From Stenotrophomonas maltophilia (GTDB taxonomy: Bacteria; Pseudomonadota; Gammaproteobacteria; Xanthomonadales; Xanthomonadaceae), in assembly GCF_003205835.1 (NCBI RefSeq), contig NZ_CP029773.1, positions 248,001-312,000 of the forward strand: a DNA stretch of 64,000 bases, in the 5' to 3' direction. The translations under genes were made by a program, and so were the position numbers. Positions within the stretch are counted from its first letter, which is position 1; each line of letters starts with the position of its first letter. The notes below the pieces were generated by a model. The model did not search any database. It was not told the origin of the DNA and saw only the letters and a program-made list of their open reading frames with translations. Below, one piece after another: positions 7,981 through 15,992 of this stretch.

Positions 7981-9405
7981 ATGTCCGGCCGTCTGTGGTT
8001 CTTCCGACGCTGGCGGCCGCGCTCACTGCAGGCGCGCCAGATGTTCGCCGCGTCCGTGGGTCTGGTCGCGTTCCTGGCGCTGGCCGGTTACGCGCTCGAC
8101 GCCGCCTTCGCCGATACGGCGAAGGCGAACCTGCGTGAGCGCCTGAAGAACTACGCCACCGCCTATGCGGCCGGCATCGATTTCACCCGCGACCGCTCGC
8201 TGTACATCCGCGAGCAGCCGCCGGATTCGCGCTTCGACGTGCCGGGCAGTGGCCTGTACCTGCAGGTGGTGATGCCGCACGGCAAGGGCAACTCGATGTC
8301 CGCCGAAGGCCCGATGCTGCCCACCGTCGGCGGCGGCCTGCTGGCACCGCGCCAGGAAGTGTTCGAAGGCCCGCTGCCGATGATCCAGATCGATGGCAGC
8401 CAGGGCTCGGTGTACCGCTATGGCCTGGGCCTGGTGTGGGACGCCGACGCCGACCCCGCCACCGAATTCCCGTACACCATCTACGTGATGGAAGACTCAC
8501 GCGCGCTGGGCGCGCAGCTGCGCGTGTTCCGCAGCCGGGTCTGGTTCTACCTCGGCGGCATCGGCCTGATCCTGCTGCTGCTGCAGACCGTCATCCTGCA
8601 GTGGAGCCTGCGCCCGCTGCGCCGCGTGATCACCGAGCTGACCAAGGTGCAGCGCGGCGAGACCGAGCGCATGAGCGAGCGCCACCCGCGCGAGCTGGAA
8701 CCGCTGACCGACAGCATCAACGCCTTCATCGAAAGCGAGCGCGAGAACCTGGAGCGCCAGCGCAACACCCTGGCCGATCTGGCGCACAGCCTGAAGACGC
8801 CGATCGCGGTGCTGCGCACGCAGATGGACAGCGGCGCCGGCGACGGCGCGCTGCGCGAGGAACTGGACGTGCAGCTGCAGCGCATGAACAACCTGGTCTC
8901 GTACCAGCTGGCACGCGCTGCGTCGTCGGGCCACAAGCTGTTCTCCGCGCCGCTGCCGATCGAATCCAACGCCGAGGAAATCGTGCGGGGCCTGGAAAAG
9001 GTCTATGCCTCCAAGGGCGTGCTGTGCGAATTCGACATCGACCCGGCCGCGCGCTTCCATGGCGAACCGGGTGACCTGCAGGAACTGCTCGGCAACCTGC
9101 TGGAAAACGCCTTCAAGTGGGCCAACCGCCGCGTGCTGCTGACCGCGCAGCCGCTGCCGGCACCGAACGCCCGTCGCGCCGGCCTGCTGCTGGCGGTGGA
9201 CGACGATGGCCCGGGCATTGCCCCGGACGACATCGGCAAGGTGCTGCAGCGTGGTGTCCGTGGCGACGAGCGCGTGCAGGGACACGGCATCGGCCTGTCG
9301 ATCGTGCAGGACCTGATCAAGGATTACCGCGGAGAACTGGCCGTAGGCCGCTCCAGCGAGCTGGGTGGGGCGCGCTTCGAAGTGCGCCTGCCGCCGGGAC
9401 CGTAA
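7981..9405 (+). CDS. phoQ: Sensor histidine kinase, PhoQ-like
   Basis: 474 aa. One N-terminal membrane helix (about 20-42), a periplasmic sensor domain (45-185) rich in Gly/Pro/Asp, a second helix (187-208), a HAMP-like segment, the phosphoacceptor His269 in LADLAHSLKTPIAVLR, and a HATPase domain with NLLENAFKWANR, DDDGPGI and GHGIGLSIV. It should phosphorylate the preceding response regulator. Convergent with mtfA across a 469-bp repeat array. Confidence 0.88.
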   Translation: MSGRLWFFRRWRPRSLQARQMFAASVGLVAFLALAGYALDAAFADTAKANLRERLKNYATAYAAGIDFTRDRSLYIREQPPDSRFDVPGSGLYLQVVMPHGKGNSMSAEGPMLPTVGGGLLAPRQEVFEGPLPMIQIDGSQGSVYRYGLGLVWDADADPATEFPYTIYVMEDSRALGAQLRVFRSRVWFYLGGIGLILLLLQTVILQWSLRPLRRVITELTKVQRGETERMSERHPRELEPLTDSINAFIESERENLERQRNTLADLAHSLKTPIAVLRTQMDSGAGDGALREELDVQLQRMNNLVSYQLARAASSGHKLFSAPLPIESNAEEIVRGLEKVYASKGVLCEFDIDPAARFHGEPGDLQELLGNLLENAFKWANRRVLLTAQPLPAPNARRAGLLLAVDDDGPGIAPDDIGKVLQRGVRGDERVQGHGIGLSIVQDLIKDYRGELAVGRSSELGGARFEVRLPPGP

Positions 9406-9874
9406 GCCGCGCGCTCCCGTCCGCCGGGCATCGCCTGGCGCAACAACGCGTGGTGTTCCGGTAGTGCCGGCCGTTGGCTGGCAACCTCATGATCTTCGGT
9501 GGCAGTGCCAGGTTGCCGGCCAGCGGCCGGCACTACCGCAATTCGATCTTCGGCGGCTCGCCATAGAACCGCCGCAGCTGCGCGCTCCCGCCCGCCGGGT
9601 ATCGCCTGGCGCAACAGCGCGTGGTGTTCCGATAGTGCCGGCCGCTGGCCGGCAACCTCATGATCTTCGGTGGCAGTGCCAGGTTGCCGGCCAGCGGCCG
9701 GCACTACCGCAATTCGATCTTCGGCGGCTCGCCATAGAACCGCCGCAGCCGCGCGCTCCCGCCCGCCGGGTATCGCCTGGCGCAACAACGCGTGGTGTTC
9801 CGGTAGTGCCGGCCGCTGGCCGGCAACCTCATGATCTTCGGTGGCGGTGCCAAGGTGCCGGCCAGCGGCCGGCA
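9406..9874. repeat. 171-bp tandem array: SMAG plus duplicated mtfA 3' ends
   Basis: The phoQ-mtfA gap is filled by a tandem repeat with a period of exactly 171 bp: GCGCTCCCG recurs at 9411, 9582 and 9753, and GTAGTGCCGG (GATAGTGCCGG in copy two) at 9461, 9632 and 9803. Each unit holds a SMAG pair (9461-9536, 9632-9707, 9803-9878) and a segment that, read on the minus strand, encodes a degenerate copy of the MtfA C-terminus (LRRFYGEPPKIELR, against LRRFYGDPPAFEER in the gene). In every copy, and in mtfA itself, the stop codon TAG comes from the terminal GTAG of the SMAG. Confidence 0.9.
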
Positions 9875-10666
9875 CTACCGTTCTTCGAACGCCGGCGGAT
9901 CGCCATAGAACCGCCGCAGCTGCGCGGCCACTTCCGGCAACGCCTGCTGCAGCAGATCCGGCGCCGAGAAGTGGTACTCGCTGGCCACCGCGAAAAACTC
10001 TTCCGGCGCCTCGGCCGCATACGGATCGATCAGCGTTTCCTCGCCTGCGTCCACCTGTGCACAGAAGGCGTCGTAGGCGCGCTGGAAAATGCCCGCCCAT
10101 TCGCGCTGCCATTCGCGCGGCAGCGGCGGCGTGCCGTCCATCGCACCATCCAGTGCATCCAGCTTGTGCACCATCTCGTGCACCGCCACGCAGTAGCCCT
10201 CGTGCGGCGCCGCCAGGTCGGCCTGCACATCGGCCCAGGACAGGATCAACGGACCGCTGTCCCACGACTCGCCAATCAGTTCGTCATCCCATTCGTGCAG
10301 CACGCCGGCCGCATCCATGTGGCTGCGATGTACGCGGAATGCATCGGGGTAGACGATCAGCTGCGACCAGCCTTCCAGGCCCACTTCGCCGAACTCCAGC
10401 AGCGGCAGGCAGCACAGCGCGGCCAGCAGCACACCGTCACCGGCCTGCAGCTGCAGCTCGCCGATCGGGGTAATGGTCTTCTCGTGCAGGAAGCGTGTGG
10501 CCAGTACGCGCAATCGCGCGCGGCGTTCGTCGTCCAGACCGTGCAGCCAGGCGGCGCGGCGGCTGGCCTCATTCCACAGTACATCGTCGATCGGCCGCGG
10601 CGCAGGCCGCAGCCACTGCAGCAACGACTTGATCAGCGGAACATTCCCGGCAGGTAGCTGTGCCAC
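9875..10666 (-). CDS. mtfA: MtfA family zinc peptidase (DgsA anti-repressor type)
   Basis: 263 aa. The zincin motif HEMVHKLD lies at residues 163-170, with the third ligand probably in EEFFAVASEYHF near 220-230. In enterobacteria MtfA binds the Mlc (DgsA) repressor and has aminopeptidase activity; whether it has a repressor partner here is unknown. The start at 10666 overlaps the end of the upstream small gene by 34 bp. The last codons abut a SMAG that supplies the stop, and the adjoining array holds variant copies of this 3' end. Confidence 0.9.
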   Translation of the reverse strand: MAQLPAGNVPLIKSLLQWLRPAPRPIDDVLWNEASRRAAWLHGLDDERRARLRVLATRFLHEKTITPIGELQLQAGDGVLLAALCCLPLLEFGEVGLEGWSQLIVYPDAFRVHRSHMDAAGVLHEWDDELIGESWDSGPLILSWADVQADLAAPHEGYCVAVHEMVHKLDALDGAMDGTPPLPREWQREWAGIFQRAYDAFCAQVDAGEETLIDPYAAEAPEEFFAVASEYHFSAPDLLQQALPEVAAQLRRFYGDPPAFEER

Positions 10667-10926
10667 TTCGGCGCACGGATGCGTTGCAGCACGTCATCGT
10701 CGCTGCCACCGCCGCCGGTGCTGGTGGCACTGCTGGCGGCCGGGCGTACTGCCGCCGGCTTGGTGGTGGCTGACGAGGCGGTCGCGGTCGGTGCGCGCTG
10801 AGAGGCGGCATCACCGTTGGACGACACGCAGGCGCCGCGGCTGTCGTCCAGCGCTGCTGTCGCAGACGCCGCGAAGGGCATCATCAGCAGGATCAGGCAA
10901 TGGGCATAACGGCGCATTGACGACAT
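10633..10926 (-). CDS. Small exported Ser/Thr/Ala-rich protein
   Basis: 97 aa from the ATG at 10926 (a second ATG three codons on, at 10917, is equally possible). A signal peptide (MRRYAHCLILLMMPFAASATA) is followed by a low-complexity Ala/Ser/Thr region and a C-terminal SDDDVLQRIRAPKWHSYLPGMFR-like tail with likely folding or interaction residues. The family is not recognised. It overlaps mtfA by 34 bp, so the two are likely co-transcribed. Confidence 0.65.
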   Translation of the reverse strand: MSSMRRYAHCLILLMMPFAASATAALDDSRGACVSSNGDAASQRAPTATASSATTKPAAVRPAASSATSTGGGGSDDDVLQRIRAPKWHSYLPGMFR

Positions 10927-11049
10927 CCACGTTAAGGGAAGGTGAGTTCCCGATTCTAGCCCGAACTTGCCGCTCCGTTGGAAGCCCCCGCGGAACCCAG
11001 CGTGGCGGGCGTCGCTGGCGGCTTTCCCGCATAATTCCTTCCTGACTTC

Positions 11050-12030
11050 GTGGAAGCTGCCGTGGACGATCGCCAATTGCTGGCCAAACTCGCTGCCGGT
11101 CGCCTGTCCGGCGACGCCCTGGCCCGTGAGCTGGGCCAGACCCGGGCGGCCATTTGGAAGCGTATTCAAGGACTTAGAGCCGCCGGTGTGGACGTCGAGG
11201 GCCGCGCCGGCGAAGGCTATGGCCTGACCCGCCCGGTCGACCTGCTGGACCCGGACGCGATCCGTGCTGGCCTGCCTGCCGGGGTTCTGCCCCTGCTGCA
11301 CGACCTGCAGGTGGCCTGGACGGTCGACTCGACCAACGCCGAATTGCTGCGTTGCAGCGCGCCCCAGCGCGGGGTGAGCGTCCTGCTGGCCGAGCGCCAG
11401 ACCGGTGGCCGTGGCCGTCGTGGCCGTACCTGGGCCTCGCCGCTGGCCGCGCATATCTACCTGTCGGTGCTGCGCCTGTACTCCGGTGGCCTTGGCCGCC
11501 TGGCCGGGCTGAGCCTGGTGGCCGGTATCGCCGTGGCCGAAGCGCTGCACGACCTGGGCTATACCCAGGCGCAGCTGAAATGGCCGAACGACCTGATCGT
11601 CGATGGCCGCCGCAAGCTGGTCGGCCTGCTCGCGGAAGGTGGTGGCGAATACGCGGGCCCGGCGCGCGCGGTGATCGGCATCGGCATCAACACGCACATG
11701 CCGCCGTCGTTCGCCGAGCAGATCACCCAGCCGTGGGTGGACCTGGATACGCTGGCCGGCAAGCCGGTGGACCGCAACGTGGTCGTTGCTGCCGTGCTGA
11801 CGCGCCTGCTGCCGGCGCTGGAAGAATTCGATCGCGAAGGCCTCGCTCCGTTCCTGCCGCGCTACGCCGCGTTCGACATGCTGGCCGGCCGCGAAGTGCG
11901 CGTGGAACTGGAAGGACAGTGGCAGCACGGCACCGCACTTGGCCTGGCTGACGACGGCGCGCTGCGCGTGCGCATCGATGGCCAGGAACGCCTGCTGCAC
12001 GCCGGCGAAGTCAGCGTGAGGGCGGCATGA
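11050..12030 (+). CDS. birA: Bifunctional biotin-[acetyl-CoA carboxylase] ligase / biotin operon repressor
   Basis: 326 aa from GTG at 11050; a GTG at 11062 is an alternative start. An N-terminal winged helix (LLAKLAAGRLSGDALARELG..., residues 9-60) indicates the repressor function. The catalytic domain carries TGGRGRRGRTWASP (biotinyl-AMP loop), KWPNDLIVDGRKLVG-type residues and GIGINTH. It activates biotin and attaches it to AccB. It overlaps coaX by 4 bp (ATGA). Confidence 0.94.
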   Translation: MEAAVDDRQLLAKLAAGRLSGDALARELGQTRAAIWKRIQGLRAAGVDVEGRAGEGYGLTRPVDLLDPDAIRAGLPAGVLPLLHDLQVAWTVDSTNAELLRCSAPQRGVSVLLAERQTGGRGRRGRTWASPLAAHIYLSVLRLYSGGLGRLAGLSLVAGIAVAEALHDLGYTQAQLKWPNDLIVDGRRKLVGLLAEGGGEYAGPARAVIGIGINTHMPPSFAEQITQPWVDLDTLAGKPVDRNVVVAAVLTRLLPALEEFDREGLAPFLPRYAAFDMLAGREVRVELEGQWQHGTALGLADDGALRVRIDGQERLLHAGEVSVRAA

Positions 12031-12758
12031 GCGATTGGTTGTTCGACCTGGGCAACTCGCGCTTCAAGTTCGCGCCGTTGCAGGGTGACCGTGCCGGCGA
12101 CGTGCAGGCCTGGGCGCACGGCGCCGAAGGCATGGCCGGGCAGCCGCCGCACAGCCTGCCCAGCGGCACCACCGCGTTCGTGGCCAGCGTGGCTGCGCCG
12201 TCGCTGACCAGCGCCATGCTGGACCAGCTGCAGCGCCGCTTCGAGCATGTGCATGTGGTGCGCACCAGCGCCGAATGCGCGGGCGTGCGCATTGCCTATG
12301 CCAAGCCGGAAAAATTCGGTGTCGATCGCTTCCTGGCCCTGCTGGCCGCTGCCAAGGCGCAGCGCCCGGTGCTGGTGGTTGGCGTGGGCACCGCCTTGAC
12401 GATCGACCTGCTCGACGCCGACGGCCAGCACCACGGCGGCCGCATTTCCGCGTCGCCCACCACCATGCGTGAAGCGCTGCATGCCCGTGCCGTGCAGCTG
12501 CCCGCGACCGGCGGCGACTACAGCGAATTTGCCAACGACACCGCTGACGCGCTGGCCTCCGGCTGCGACGGTGCGGCGGTGGCGCTGATCGAACGCAGCG
12601 CGCAGCAGGCGCATGCGCTGCTGGGCGTGGCACCGTCGCTGCTGGTGCACGGTGGCGGCGCACCGGCGCTGATGCCGCTGCTGCCTGGCGCCGACTACCA
12701 CCCGTCGCTGGTGCTGGATGGCCTCGCCCGCTGGGCGGTGCACCAGCCCGCAGGCTAG
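12027..12758 (+). CDS. coaX: Type III pantothenate kinase
   Basis: 243 aa. First step of CoA synthesis, ATP-dependent phosphorylation of pantothenate. N-terminal DLGNSRFKFA is the phosphate-binding motif of the ASKHA fold. KPEKFGVDRFLALLAA and VVGVGTALTIDLLDADG with GGRISASPTTMREALH follow in the order seen in CoaX proteins. The ATG overlaps the birA stop, an arrangement common in gammaproteobacteria. A later CoA gene, coaBC, starts at 63636. Confidence 0.93.
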   Translation: MSDWLFDLGNSRFKFAPLQGDRAGDVQAWAHGAEGMAGQPPHSLPSGTTAFVASVAAPSLTSAMLDQLQRRFEHVHVVRTSAECAGVRIAYAKPEKFGVDRFLALLAAAKAQRPVLVVGVGTALTIDLLDADGQHHGGRISASPTTMREALHARAVQLPATGGDYSEFANDTADALASGCDGAAVALIERSAQQAHALLGVAPSLLVHGGGAPALMPLLPGADYHPSLVLDGLARWAVHQPAG

Positions 12759-12767
12759 TATCCGCGC

Positions 12768-13622
12768 ATGCTGACCCGTGCCCTGATCGTCGTACTGGCC
12801 ATCCTCAATCTTGGCGTCGCCTGCTGGTGGCTGCTGCGCGATGCACCGCAGAAGCCTGCGCCGCCGCCGCAACCCGCTGGCGTGGCCGAGCTGCGCTGGG
12901 TGCCCGGTGGCGTGGATGCAACCGCGGCCGCCGCAGCCACGGTTGCCGCCCCGGCCTCGCCGCTGGTGGAACGCGAACCAGCGGCGAAGACCACCGTGGC
13001 TGCGACGCCTGCGCCAGCCGTGCCGGCAAAGCAGGACGTTGCCAAGCCGCAGACGGCCGAGGCTGCGCCTGCCGCTGCATCGATTGCCGCCGCTGCCAAA
13101 CCCGTGGCGGCGCCCGCACCGGCACCGGAAAAGCCCGCAGCTCCGCCTGCGGTTGCCGAGCCGCCGCGCTGTATCGCGCTGGGCCCGTTCGCCGACCGTG
13201 CCTCCGCGACCAGTGCACAGGGCAGGGCCGGTGCTGTGCTCAACCAGGTGCGCCTGCGCGAACAGCCTGCTGCCAGCGGCGGTGCCCGCTACCGGGTGAT
13301 GCTGCCGGCCGCCGCCAATCGCGACGAGGCCCAGGCCACGGTGAAGCGCATCGTCGCCGCAGGCCTGAGCGACTACTACATCATCAGCCAGGGCGAGGAA
13401 GCCAACGCCGTGGCGCTGGGCCAGTACCGCAACCGCGAAGGCGCCGAGCGCCGCATGGCAGCGGTGCAGGCCGCAGGCTTCCAGCCGCGCCTGGTCGCCA
13501 GCGGCGACGCCGGCCAATGGTGGCTGGAAGGGCAGCTGGCGGCAGGCACGCAGCCGGCCCAGGCCCAGCAGCGCAGCGGGGCGGCGCAGAGCCGGTCGCT
13601 GGAATGCGCGCGATTGCGCTAG
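12768..13622 (+). CDS. SPOR-domain inner-membrane protein
   Basis: 284 aa, nine bases after coaX. One N-terminal membrane anchor (residues 4-24), a long Pro/Ala/Lys-rich linker (about 28-150) and a SPOR-like domain (about 155-245; RCIALGPFADRASA..., YRVMLPAAANRDEA, then YYIISQGE and ALGQYRNREGAERR). SPOR domains bind denuded peptidoglycan at division sites, so a role in septation or cell-wall remodelling is likely. A second SPOR protein lies at 59290-60180. Confidence 0.85.
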   Translation: MLTRALIVVLAILNLGVACWWLLRDAPQKPAPPPQPAGVAELRWVPGGVDATAAAAATVAAPASPLVEREPAAKTTVAATPAPAVPAKQDVAKPQTAEAAPAAASIAAAAKPVAAPAPAPEKPAAPPAVAEPPRCIALGPFADRASATSAQGRAGAVLNQVRLREQPAASGGARYRVMLPAAANRDEAQATVKRIVAAGLSDYYIISQGEEANAVALGQYRNREGAERRMAAVQAAGFQPRLVASGDAGQWWLEGQLAAGTQPAQAQQRSGAAQSRSLECARLR

Positions 13623-13663
13623 AATCCCCCGGACCGCGGCACTGCCGCCGGTGATGCACCCAT

Positions 13664-13739
13664 GCCGCTTTAGCTCAGTTGGTAGAGCAACTGTCTTGTA
13701 AACAGTAGGTCATCCGTTCGATTCGGATAAGCGGCACCA
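13664..13739 (+). tRNA. tRNA-Thr(UGU)
   Basis: 76 nt with an encoded CCA. Acceptor stem GCCGCTT/AAGCGGC, D-arm with AGCTCAGTTGGTAGAGC, anticodon stem ACTGT/ACAGT with loop CTTGTAA (anticodon TGT), and T-arm with GTTCGATTC. It lies 41 bp after the SPOR gene and directly beside the lower-GC accessory patch that follows. I looked for a displaced copy of its 3' end as an integration mark and found none by eye. Confidence 0.97.
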
Positions 13740-13747
13740 TCGTACAG

Positions 13748-13960
13748 TCAGCGCCCCTTTGCTTTGCTCTTTCTGGACTTCGGCTGGAGTCTGGCAGCGC
13801 GCTGCTCGAGGTACTCGCCCAGCAGGCCGAGCGCCTCGGAGAACTTGATCCGCTCCCGGCCTCTATCCGACGTCCCCGCGCTCGCACTTCGACACGAGCG
13901 TCTGCGTGTTGCCCAGCCGTTCGGCCAGATCGACCTGCGACACGCCGGCCCGTTCACGGG
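13748..13960 (-). pseudogene. Broken XRE-family helix-turn-helix regulator
   Basis: Two frames must be joined. One encodes AGVSQVDLAERLGNTQTLVS followed by KCERGD, a clear XRE helix-turn-helix, and hits a TAG at 13863-13865. Another frame then continues with ERIKFSEALGLLGEYLEQR and a Lys/Arg-rich tail to a TGA at 13748-13750, 9 bp from tRNA-Thr. The N-terminus before the helix-turn-helix is also missing. Reads as an inactivated remnant rather than a gene. Confidence 0.7.
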
Positions 13961-14205
13961 CCCCCTTGGGACCCGGACGCCGTGCAGGTCCGGGACGTGT
14001 GCGCCAACTTCACTGAGGAGTTCGGCATCGTCGCCTGTGGCCGGGCCAACGCCAAGAATGAGTGTGGCGGGTACATCGGCCCCCTGGGCTTCATGTCGGG
14101 CGACAAGAGCGTCATCCTTTGGGGGATAACTTCGCCGTTGAAGAGTCGGGCGTCTGCCTGCAGGTCGAGGGTGGCAATTGGACAGTGGCCGTTGACAGCG
14201 CATAG
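13961..14205 (+). pseudogene. Frameshifted gene of unknown function
   Basis: From 13961 one frame reads WDPDAVQVRDVCANFTEEFG and on to SGDKSVILW, then runs off. A second frame beginning at the GGGGG run near 14119 reads GDNFAVEESGVCLQVEGGNW and TVAVDSA before TAG at 14203-14205. Adding one G to the five-G run joins them into one protein of about 80 residues with four cysteines. No start with a ribosome site is clear, and the 5' end abuts the XRE remnant. Family not recognised. Confidence 0.6.
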
Positions 14206-14235
14206 GATCATCAGAGGGCAAGGGAAGGGAATGCC

Positions 14236-15240
14236 ATGGGGAGACAGGCAAGCCGCCGATGGATCGAACGGGCTTGGGGCGCGTGTTTGTTTGCTCTGGC
14301 CCCGCTTGCCTTGGCCGCTGATGACCCTTCGCCCTTGCATGCCCAGTTTCAACTGCCTGACGATCGTGTCGACTATGTCGCCGCCAAGCTGGTAGTGGAT
14401 AGCATCATTGATCCGTCCACTGACACTGTGGCAGTGCGTCGGCAAGTCGATCAGTGGGAGCACGCTGTACGCGGCAATGTGCCTGGCAACCCGACGGCGC
14501 GACAGGTCCTCGACGCTTTGCTCAAGACGCTTTACATGCCGGGCGAGTGGAACCAGGGGAAGCCTTTTACCTACGACCTGTCGGACCCACTGGGTAAGAA
14601 TCCGAAGAACAAGCAGCTAGCTACCTACTTGGCCACACGCAAGGGCAACTGCGTCTCAATGCCCATTCTCTTTGTCATCCTGGGCCAGCGGCTGGGGCTG
14701 ACTGTCGCGCTTGCTACGGCGCCCAATCACCTGCTGGTGAAGTTCGCCGACGACGAGCAGCAGATGTGGTTGAACGTTGAAGCCACTGCGGGCGGCTTCA
14801 AATACGACAGCAGCTACCAGCGTGAAACGGGGATCACCGAGGCGTCATTGGACAATGGACTTTACTTGCGCCCGCTGCTGCCGCACGAAGGGATAGGCGC
14901 CATCGCCAGCACACTGATGGAGCACTACGGGGCGAAGAAGGACGCCGATGCGCTCATGGCCGTGGCCGATCTGGCGCTGGCCGCCAATCCGAAGGACCCG
15001 GTAGCGATGATATGGAAGGCGAATGCCTACTACATCCAGACCCAGCAACGCATCCGCTCCAGGTATTCGAATGCGGAAGATCTGCCACCTGAGTTGCACG
15101 GGGAATTTCACCGTTTGACTCGCGAGAATCTGGCATGGCTTGCCAAGGCCGAATCACTTGGTTGGACGCAGAAAACGCCGGAGCAGGAAGCCAGCTACCT
15201 ACAATCCATCCAGCGCGAACGCGCGAGAAGAGGACTGTGA
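14236..15240 (+). CDS. Exported transglutaminase-like protein (SirB1-type core)
   Basis: 334 aa with a signal peptide (residues 1-28, ending PLALAADD). The middle carries a transglutaminase/SirB1-like papain fold: YLATRKGNCVSMPILF with the putative catalytic Cys139, APNHLLVKF with His165, and MWLNVEAT (Asn180/Glu182) at the third-residue position. The C-terminal third looks TPR-like (ADLALAANPKDPVAMIWKAN). Such domains act as peptidases, transglutaminases or inactive scaffolds. AAGGGAAGGGA precedes the ATG. Its TGA overlaps the ATG of the next gene (TGATG), so it belongs to the same coupled operon as the Rhs-tip protein and the lipoprotein. Confidence 0.75.
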   Translation: MGRQASRRWIERAWGACLFALAPLALAADDPSPLHAQFQLPDDRVDYVAAKLVVDSIIDPSTDTVAVRRQVDQWEHAVRGNVPGNPTARQVLDALLKTLYMPGEWNQGKPFTYDLSDPLGKNPKNKQLATYLATRKGNCVSMPILFVILGQRLGLTVALATAPNHLLVKFADDEQQMWLNVEATAGGFKYDSSYQRETGITEASLDNGLYLRPLLPHEGIGAIASTLMEHYGAKKDADALMAVADLALAANPKDPVAMIWKANAYYIQTQQRIRSRYSNAEDLPPELHGEFHRLTRENLAWLAKAESLGWTQKTPEQEASYLQSIQRERARRGL

Positions 15241-15992
15241 TGCGCATTGCCATTCCAGGGCTGTTGACCGTGGCGCTGTGCGCCATCGCTTCCAGTGCGT
15301 CGGCCCGGTTCGTTTCAGCCGATCCCGTACAAGCCGATCCAAATACGGGCGCCAACTACAACCGCTACTGGTATGGGAACAACAATCCCTATAGCTTTAC
15401 CGACCCGGACGGGCGCCTGTCGCGTGGTACCGGCTGGACGGACAGGCAGTGGAATCAGTTCGACCGCGCCCAGCAGAGCGCCGCTGGCAGCTTGGAGAAA
15501 GCGGCGGGCAAGATCAACGGTGCACTGGCCGAAGGGGGCAAAGCACTCCAGCGTGCGGAGAAGTCTTTCCAACGCAACTTCGGTGCTGGCTCAGCCACTC
15601 CAGAGAACATGGCGAAAGCTGCCTCAGATATGAGCTCAATGGCTGCGGCATTGCGGGATACCAGTGCGGGCGCTATTCCAGCCAATGGTATGACGGGTGC
15701 GCAAATCAACGCGGCATATGGGGCCGGTGGAGATACCTTGGCGGGCGTGCCTACCACCGGGCCGAAAATGGTCATAGTCAATACTACGCACGTGAGTTTC
15801 AATGATCCGTCAAGGTTGGCTTGGGGGGCAGGTCACGAAACCGGGCATGCAGTGCTGGGGTATAAGGACCAGTTCTTTAATGGCGACACGGCATACAAGT
15901 TCGGATCCCCTCAGCAACAGAATATCTTCAAGACGCTGCCCAGCCAGCAGCGCCTTATCAATCCTGACCACATCATGGACCAAGCTCGATGA
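15240..15992 (+). CDS. Exported Rhs-tip protein with C-terminal HExxH domain
   Basis: 250 aa. Residues 1-22 are a Sec signal peptide (cleavage after SSASA). Residues 23-59 are an Rhs-core tail: RFVSADPVQ, then YNRYWYGNNNPYSFTDPDGR, the sequence that normally joins the Rhs shell to its variable toxin tip. The shell repeats are absent. An Ala/Lys-rich linker (about 65-165) leads to a putative zinc-metallopeptidase domain with WGAGHETGHAVLGYKD (HExxH at 199-203) and a possible third ligand in NPDHIMD (241-247). The stop overlaps the lipoprotein start (ATGA). Possible roles are an exported effector or a cell-wall/periplasmic protease; neither is proven. Confidence 0.7.
   Translation: MRIAIPGLLTVALCAIASSASARFVSADPVQADPNTGANYNRYWYGNNNPYSFTDPDGRLSRGTGWTDRQWNQFDRAQQSAAGSLEKAAGKINGALAEGGKALQRAEKSFQRNFGAGSATPENMAKAASDMSSMAAALRDTSAGAIPANGMTGAQINAAYGAGGDTLAGVPTTGPKMVIVNTTHVSFNDPSRLAWGAGHETGHAVLGYKDQFFNGDTAYKFGSPQQQNIFKTLPSQQRLINPDHIMDQAR

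Noticed and set aside
9461..9878. CRISPR-like array
   Set aside because: Regular 171-bp spacing but the whole unit is repeated, with no unique spacers and no cas genes.
9365..10657. 430-codon open frame through the 171-bp array
   Set aside because: Its repeated protein pattern comes only from the DNA repeat, and its second half is antisense to mtfA.
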